Positions 5,088 to 8,944 of a DNA stretch of 8,944 bases are shown piece after piece. The position numbers and the translations under genes were made by a program. This DNA comes from Caryophanales bacterium (GTDB taxonomy: Bacteria; Bacillota_I; Bacilli_A; RF39; UBA660): positions 1-8,944 of the forward strand of contig JAEEZV010000033.1 of the NCBI GenBank assembly GCA_016291995.1, given 5' to 3'. Positions within the stretch are counted from its first letter, which is position 1. Each line of letters starts with the position of its first letter. The notes under the pieces were generated by a model. That model did no database searches, was not told where the DNA came from, and saw only the letters and a program-made list of their open reading frames with translations.

Positions 5088-6341
5088 TTATATTATCTCT
5101 ATTTTAGCACCTACAGATGATAGTTTTTCAACTATTTTATCATATCCTCTTAAAATATAACCAATATTATCGATAGTTGTTGTGCCTTCAGCGATAAGAG
5201 CTGCCACCAATAATGAGGCACCGCCTCTTAGATCGGTTGAATTAACTTCAGTACCAATTAATTTAGTTTTACCTTTAATGATAGCTTTTTGATTATTAGC
5301 TAATACTTTAGTATCGGCACCCATTTTATTTAGTTCAAATAGATTTAAGAATCTATTTTCATAAATGGTTTCTTCGATAACACTTCTACCCTTACATTGG
5401 GTTAAGAATGTAGCCATTATTTGTTGTAAATCTGTTGGGAATCCAGGATAAACTAATGTTTTTATACTTGTTGCTTTATATTCTTTAGGTTCTAATACTC
5501 TAATATAATCTATACCTTGTTCCATCTCAACGCCACACTCATTTAATTTGGCTATTAAGGCCTCTAAATGATTTGGTATTATATTTGATATAGTTAAGTC
5601 TTTTCCGATCAATGAAGCAATAATTAGATATGTTCCAGCTTCGATACGATCAGGAATTACTTCATGGAAACAACTATGTAAGTATTTAACTCCAGTAATT
5701 TTAATTGTACTGGTACCAGCACCTTTAATTTTTGCTCCCATGTTATTTAAGAATGTGGCAACATTTACTATTTCTGGTTCTTTAGCAGCATTTTCAATAA
5801 TAGTTTTACCTTTAGCTTTAACGGCTGCAAGCATAATATTGATTGTAGCACCAACACTAGGGAAATCTAGATAAATATTATTTCCTTTTAACTGTTCGGC
5901 TTCGATAGTAAAATGATTCTCTTCTTCAGTAATGGTTGCACCTAATAATTCAAAACCTTTTAAATGTAGGTTTATTGGTCTAGCACCAATAGCACATCCT
6001 CCTGGAAAATACATTTCAACTTTACCAAATTTTCCTAACAATGCACCCATGAAATAGTATGAAGCACGTAATTTCTTAGATAAATCTTCATTTATTTCTT
6101 TATTTATAATATTTTCTGAACTAATTTCTACTTTATTTTCTCCACGATTAATTTTTGCATTTAAATGTATTAGTATTCTTTCCAAATCATCGACATCGGT
6201 GATATTTGGAACATTACTAATTGTGACTGTTTCATCACATAGAATAGCTGCCGGTATCAATGCTACCGCACTATTTTTAGCTCCACCTACATCAATTGTA
6301 CCAGACAACTGATGATTACCTTCAATCTTAATTTTAGGCAT
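5088..6341 (-). CDS. murA: UDP-N-acetylglucosamine 1-carboxyvinyltransferase
   Basis: 417 residues, the standard MurA length. It transfers enolpyruvate from PEP to UDP-GlcNAc, the first committed step of peptidoglycan synthesis, in the cytoplasm. Key residues are present: K22/N23 in GGAKNS; the PEP-attacking cysteine C116 in PGGCAIGARP, the site alkylated by fosfomycin, so the enzyme should be sensitive; the catalytic aspartate D304 in FPTDLQQ; and R372 (TDLRGG) and R398 (LRGYD). The frame stays open 45 codons further upstream, to a TTG at 6476, but that stretch covers a terminator and promoter and is not MurA-like. The ATG at 6341 has a near-perfect ribosome binding site (AAGGAGGT) five nt away. 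Low-GC Gram-positives often have two MurA paralogues; the link to the spoIID-spoIIQ-mbl region resembles murAA. Confidence 0.97.
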   Translation of the reverse strand: MPKIKIEGNHQLSGTIDVGGAKNSAVALIPAAILCDETVTISNVPNITDVDDLERILIHLNAKINRGENKVEISSENIINKEINEDLSKKLRASYYFMGALLGKFGKVEMYFPGGCAIGARPINLHLKGFELLGATITEEENHFTIEAEQLKGNNIYLDFPSVGATINIMLAAVKAKGKTIIENAAKEPEIVNVATFLNNMGAKIKGAGTSTIKITGVKYLHSCFHEVIPDRIEAGTYLIIASLIGKDLTISNIIPNHLEALIAKLNECGVEMEQGIDYIRVLEPKEYKATSIKTLVYPGFPTDLQQIMATFLTQCKGRSVIEETIYENRFLNLFELNKMGADTKVLANNQKAIIKGKTKLIGTEVNSTDLRGGASLLVAALIAEGTTTIDNIGYILRGYDKIVEKLSSVGAKIEII

Positions 6342-6393
6342 AGGTACCTCCTTGTATATTTTATGTTTTTGGTCCTTTTTCGGTTCACCATAT

Positions 6394-6422
6394 ACAATAC
6401 CATAATATCGCAAAAAAAGCAA
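6394..6422 (-). promoter_or_regulatory. Probable murA promoter
   Basis: TTGCTT (6422-6417), a 17-nt spacer and TATTGT (6399-6394) with the extended -10 element TGG directly before it. This would give a leader of about 45 nt containing GGTGAACC-type short repeats and the murA ribosome binding site. Confidence 0.55.
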
Positions 6423-6437
6423 GTTTTTAGGTGCTTT
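6412..6437 (-). terminator. Weak terminator-like hairpin upstream of murA
   Basis: AAAGCA (6437-6432) and TGCTTT (6421-6416) form a 6-bp stem with a 10-nt loop, followed by more T to 6412. It could act as a back-up to the walJ terminator, but it is short and overlaps the murA -35 box. Confidence 0.35.
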
Positions 6438-6453
6438 AGGACCGCTAAGGCTT

Positions 6454-6488
6454 ATAAAAACTGAACTAAATTTCAATTAGTTCAGTTT
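6454..6488 (-). terminator. walJ terminator
   Basis: A perfect 12-bp stem, AAACTGAACTAA (6488-6477) with TTAGTTCAGTTT (6469-6458), closes a 7-nt loop and is followed by a T-rich tract. The stop codon of walJ lies inside the 3' arm. It ends the dnaB-M23-walJ transcript before the murA promoter. Confidence 0.88.
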
Positions 6489-7224
6489 CTTCATTTTGCT
6501 TAGCAATAATAATATTTTTAAAGTTTATTTTTTCACTTTTTAGTCTTTCCTTTAGCGTACTTAGTGCTAGTTCAGGAGTATTATTCTCTTCGGATAAGTG
6601 AGCTAAGACTATTTTCTTTGTTTTAGGACCCATAAACTTAGCTAAATAAGCAGATGAGTCATAATTTGATAAGTGTCCTTTATCAGAAAGAATTCTCTTT
6701 CTTAAGGCAAATGGATAGCTGCCATTATTTAGCATTTCAATATCATGATTACTTTCTAGAATATAAATACCTCTATTAGATAGTATTTCATCATATTTTT
6801 GATTAATATAACCAGTATCGGTAATATATACGACGCTTTTATCATCATTAGTTATGATATATCCAACAGAATCTTCAGTATCATGAGATGTTTTAATTAC
6901 ATCTACTTTAATGTCCTTAATCATAAAAGATTTTGAAGTAATAAATTCATAATTTTCAACGAATTTAAGATATGGATACATCTTTTCAGTCATATAGATA
7001 CGTGCTGGTACTTTTTTTATTAAGGATTCTAATCCTTTAATATGATCGCTATGAGTATGAGTAATTAAAATTGCATCTATTTCTTTAGGATTTATTTCTA
7101 ATTCAAATAATTTAGATACGATATATTTACTCGTATTGCCTGCATCGATAAGGATTTTTGATTCTTTTGTTTCAATATATGTGGTATTCCCTTTACTACC
7201 GCTAGATAGAACAATTACTTTCAT
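6466..7224 (-). CDS. walJ: WalJ/YycJ-like metallo-beta-lactamase-fold hydrolase
   Basis: 252 residues. The metal-binding motifs are complete: THTHSDH (55-61), H114 in TSHD, D136 in TDTG and H209 in VLAHLSEENN, together with the start MKVIVLSSGSKGNTTYI and GHLSN (183-187), all typical of YycJ/WalJ. In Firmicutes this gene usually belongs to the walRKHIJ cluster for wall homeostasis. The protein is thought to be an exonuclease-like hydrolase linking replication or repair with division, but the exact substrate is not settled. Its ATG overlaps the stop of the M23 gene (TAATG) and has no ribosome binding site, so translation probably depends on ribosomes finishing the upstream gene. No walRKHI genes are seen in the window. 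Confidence 0.92.
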   Translation of the reverse strand: MKVIVLSSGSKGNTTYIETKESKILIDAGNTSKYIVSKLFELEINPKEIDAILITHTHSDHIKGLESLIKKVPARIYMTEKMYPYLKFVENYEFITSKSFMIKDIKVDVIKTSHDTEDSVGYIITNDDKSVVYITDTGYINQKYDEILSNRGIYILESNHDIEMLNNGSYPFALRKRILSDKGHLSNYDSSAYLAKFMGPKTKKIVLAHLSEENNTPELALSTLKERLKSEKINFKNIIIAKQNEETELIEI

Positions 7225-8768
7225 TAGTAAATGTTATATGGGTTCATATGCGAACCAATATACGGAACTCCTTTCCATACCTCAAAGTGTAAGTGGGTTC
7301 CGGCAAGGGAACTAGAACCATATGCTGGTCTTGGATAAACATCACCAGTGTTACCCATAGTACCTATTTTTTGACCACGAGATACGGTTTGACCAGGAAT
7401 AACATTAACGCTATTTAAATGCATGTATTGAGTATAATAGTTGCTAATGTTATGATTTATAATAATATAGTTTCCACGACCACTATTACAACTAGTATTT
7501 CCTCTGACACAGCCTCTACCGACATCTAAAACGGTTCCATTATTGGCAGCATATACCGCTGAACCATGTCCTACGTAAATATCGATACCACGGTGGAATG
7601 ATCCCCATCTCCAACCATAGCCACTAGTAATAGAGTATGGTCTATTTGTAGGCCAGCCCCAATATGATAAGTCTGCTACATATGGGATATATCTGTCACC
7701 TTTAACTACTATTTTACTAACTGATGGTTTTATTTCTTCACTTGAAACTAAGGCAACATCAGCCAAAGTACCATTAATATACTGATACTTTCTAGTTACT
7801 TTATCTAAACCATCTTCCCCTTCTCTTTCAGTATAAGAATAACCTATTACAAGATTGCTATCATATTTAATTTCTGTTGAATATGAAGATACTTCTTCTT
7901 GAACAGAGTGTTTTTCTACGACAATATCTAGTACTGGATTTATCAATCCAACAATTACTTTTTGTGATTCATATAATAAATTATTAGCACTAGTAAATTC
8001 TGGATTAGCTATCAAGAATTCATTGACATTTAACTTATTATTTTCAGCGATAGTTTCAATTGTATCGCCTTCTTTAACGACATATGTTTCCTGTTCTTCA
8101 GTTGTACTATACATTAAATATTTTGTAAGTTCTCTTGTATCATTAAAGATTTTTTCACTAGTAGGAATATACGCTTCACGATAAGTAATATCTTCTTTAA
8201 TATAGATATCTTCGACTAATTCTCCAGTATCTATAATAGGTGCTTGACTACTTTCCATAAATGCATTGTATTGTTTTTCATCTAAGAAGGCTTTAATAAT
8301 ACTAACAATTGCTTCATCAAAGATATCTTTACTTGTAACATTAATGGTTATTGTTTCAGTTTTCTTTTCTTTATCTTTATTCTCTTCAGTTTGTTCTTCT
8401 TCGACTTCTTTTTCAATGTCGATAACAATTCCTTTAACGGTAAAACTTTGTTCTTTTACAAGTAATTTATATATTTCTTCGTTAGTATTTATTTTTGGAT
8501 TGTAAGTAATATGCTTTTTAATTTCAACACCTTTTGGAGTATATATTTTACTTACATTATATTTTTCTTTTAAAACTTCTTCTTGTTTATTAATATAATT
8601 ATCAAAATCTTCTTTGGATTTAACTGTTCCTATTCTCTCCCCATCAATATACACATTGTATACTGCTTCAGGAATTTTATTGGATACTAATTTAAAGCCA
8701 AATAGAAAGACACTTAAAATAGACACTGTTACGACAAAAATCATGCCGAAAGTCCATTTTCTTTTCAT
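7224..8768 (-). CDS. LysM-G5-M23 peptidoglycan endopeptidase, membrane-anchored
   Basis: 514 residues from the ATG at 8768. Order of parts: N-terminal membrane anchor (about 6-28); a long extracytoplasmic region containing a Glu/Lys-rich low-complexity stretch (about 118-139); a LysM peptidoglycan-binding domain (about 227-274, YVVKEGDTIETIAENN); a G5-like domain (about 283-357); and a C-terminal M23 metallopeptidase. The M23 zinc site is intact: HRGID (H392, D396) and HLHFEVW (H492, H494), so it should cleave peptide cross-links outside the cell. A two-cysteine insertion (C420 and C427) lies within the M23 fold and could form a disulfide. A GTG one codon upstream (8771) is also possible. The ATG overlaps the dnaB stop (TGATG), and its own stop overlaps the walJ start (TAATG), so all three genes are tightly coupled. 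It differs from the spoIIQ copy in this window by its complete active site. Confidence 0.93.
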   Translation of the reverse strand: MKRKWTFGMIFVVTVSILSVFLFGFKLVSNKIPEAVYNVYIDGERIGTVKSKEDFDNYINKQEEVLKEKYNVSKIYTPKGVEIKKHITYNPKINTNEEIYKLLVKEQSFTVKGIVIDIEKEVEEEQTEENKDKEKKTETITINVTSKDIFDEAIVSIIKAFLDEKQYNAFMESSQAPIIDTGELVEDIYIKEDITYREAYIPTSEKIFNDTRELTKYLMYSTTEEQETYVVKEGDTIETIAENNKLNVNEFLIANPEFTSANNLLYESQKVIVGLINPVLDIVVEKHSVQEEVSSYSTEIKYDSNLVIGYSYTEREGEDGLDKVTRKYQYINGTLADVALVSSEEIKPSVSKIVVKGDRYIPYVADLSYWGWPTNRPYSITSGYGWRWGSFHRGIDIYVGHGSAVYAANNGTVLDVGRGCVRGNTSCNSGRGNYIIINHNISNYYTQYMHLNSVNVIPGQTVSRGQKIGTMGNTGDVYPRPAYGSSSLAGTHLHFEVWKGVPYIGSHMNPYNIY

Positions 8769-8944
8769 CACTCACCATCCCTTTTTAATGATAAGAAAGT
8801 TGAAGTTCTCTTTTTGAATAACATATCGATCGTAGCCGTTGGTCCATTACGATGTTTTAGGATAATTAATTGTATTGGAGACGGTACGGAATCATCTTGT
8901 GGGGCATCTGTTTCAGGAGCATGTAAGGCTGCGACAATATCGGC
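8768..8944 (-). CDS. dnaB: Replicative DNA helicase DnaB, C-terminal end (partial)
   Basis: The last 58 residues of a gene that runs off the right edge. The segment opening with ADIVAALH and the hallmark KHRNGPTATI match the C-terminal RecA-like domain of DnaB (called DnaC in B. subtilis). The arginine of KHRNG sits where the arginine finger of E. coli DnaB (R442) is, which helps hydrolyse NTP in the neighbouring subunit of the hexamer. The loop ETDAPQDDSVPSP differs from the typical acidic/tyrosine-rich one, but its position is right. The gene ends on TGA, which shows that TGA is a stop here. In Bacillus dnaC lies near the walRKHIJ cluster, so walJ nearby fits. Confidence 0.88.
   Translation of the reverse strand, partial: ADIVAALHAPETDAPQDDSVPSPIQLIILKHRNGPTATIDMLFKKRTSTFLSLKRDGE

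Noticed and set aside
6342..6476. A 45-codon in-frame N-terminal extension of murA
   Set aside because: It covers the walJ terminator and a promoter, starts on TTG without a ribosome binding site, and MurA homology begins at the ATG at 6341, which has a near-perfect site.
8768..8770. Mycoplasma genetic code (TGA = Trp)
   Set aside because: dnaB ends naturally at TGA where homologues end, and the tryptophans I checked, in the M23 gene, are TGG.
8266..8817. Open frames on the + strand opposite the M23 gene
   Set aside because: They mirror the membrane anchor and low-complexity coding region and have no independent support.
1..8944. Mobile element, CRISPR, tRNA, rRNA or defence system
   Set aside because: No transposase, terminal repeats, spaced repeats or RNA-gene signatures are visible; the gene content is core and collinear with related genomes as recalled.

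Overview
This is a low-GC (very AT-rich by eye), gene-dense bacterial chromosome segment. It comes from a spore-forming-lineage Firmicute, most likely an uncultured member of the Bacilli/Erysipelotrichia/RF39-like groups with a compact genome. Four observations support this: Bacillus-type sporulation genes (spoIID, spoIIQ, spoIIID) next to an mbl-type mreB; strong AAGGAGG-type ribosome binding sites; sigma-A-like promoters; and tightly packed genes with 1-nt overlaps. Tryptophan is encoded by TGG and dnaB ends on TGA, so the mycoplasma code (table 4) is not indicated. The species assignment is inference only.

Layout. At the left edge, a possible gene tail (1-56) and a membrane-anchored thioredoxin-fold protein (93-527) lie on the + strand. 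They converge on a minus-strand block that fills the rest of the window, and a shared bidirectional terminator (504-538) separates the two. Reading the minus strand in the direction of transcription (right to left), the order is: dnaB 3' end, LysM-G5-M23 endopeptidase, walJ/yycJ, terminator, murA, degenerate SGNH-like membrane protein, rpmE (own promoter and terminator), rpiB, ywzB-like DUF1146, spoIID, spoIIQ, spoIIID, mbl, terminator.

How it fits together. Most genes serve envelope growth and its remodelling in sporulation. MurA starts peptidoglycan precursor synthesis, Mbl guides wall elongation, and the M23 protein and WalJ belong to wall turnover and wall homeostasis. SpoIID and SpoIIQ act at the septum during engulfment, and SpoIIID is the mother-cell regulator. 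From memory, rpmE, rpiB (ywlF), ywzB, murAA, spoIID, spoIIQ, spoIIID and mbl also lie in one neighbourhood in B. subtilis. This looks like a condensed version of it with murA moved upstream and the atp operon, upp and glyA absent from between them.

I found no mobile element, CRISPR array, tRNA/rRNA or defence system, and no clear case for a wholly new multi-gene system. The points most worth checking are regulatory: a hairpin that sequesters the spoIIID ribosome binding site and has a promoter-like -10 in its loop; a tandem 11-bp direct repeat just upstream of the promoter driving rpiB and the spo genes; and a conserved-looking SGNH fold protein that has lost its nucleophile.
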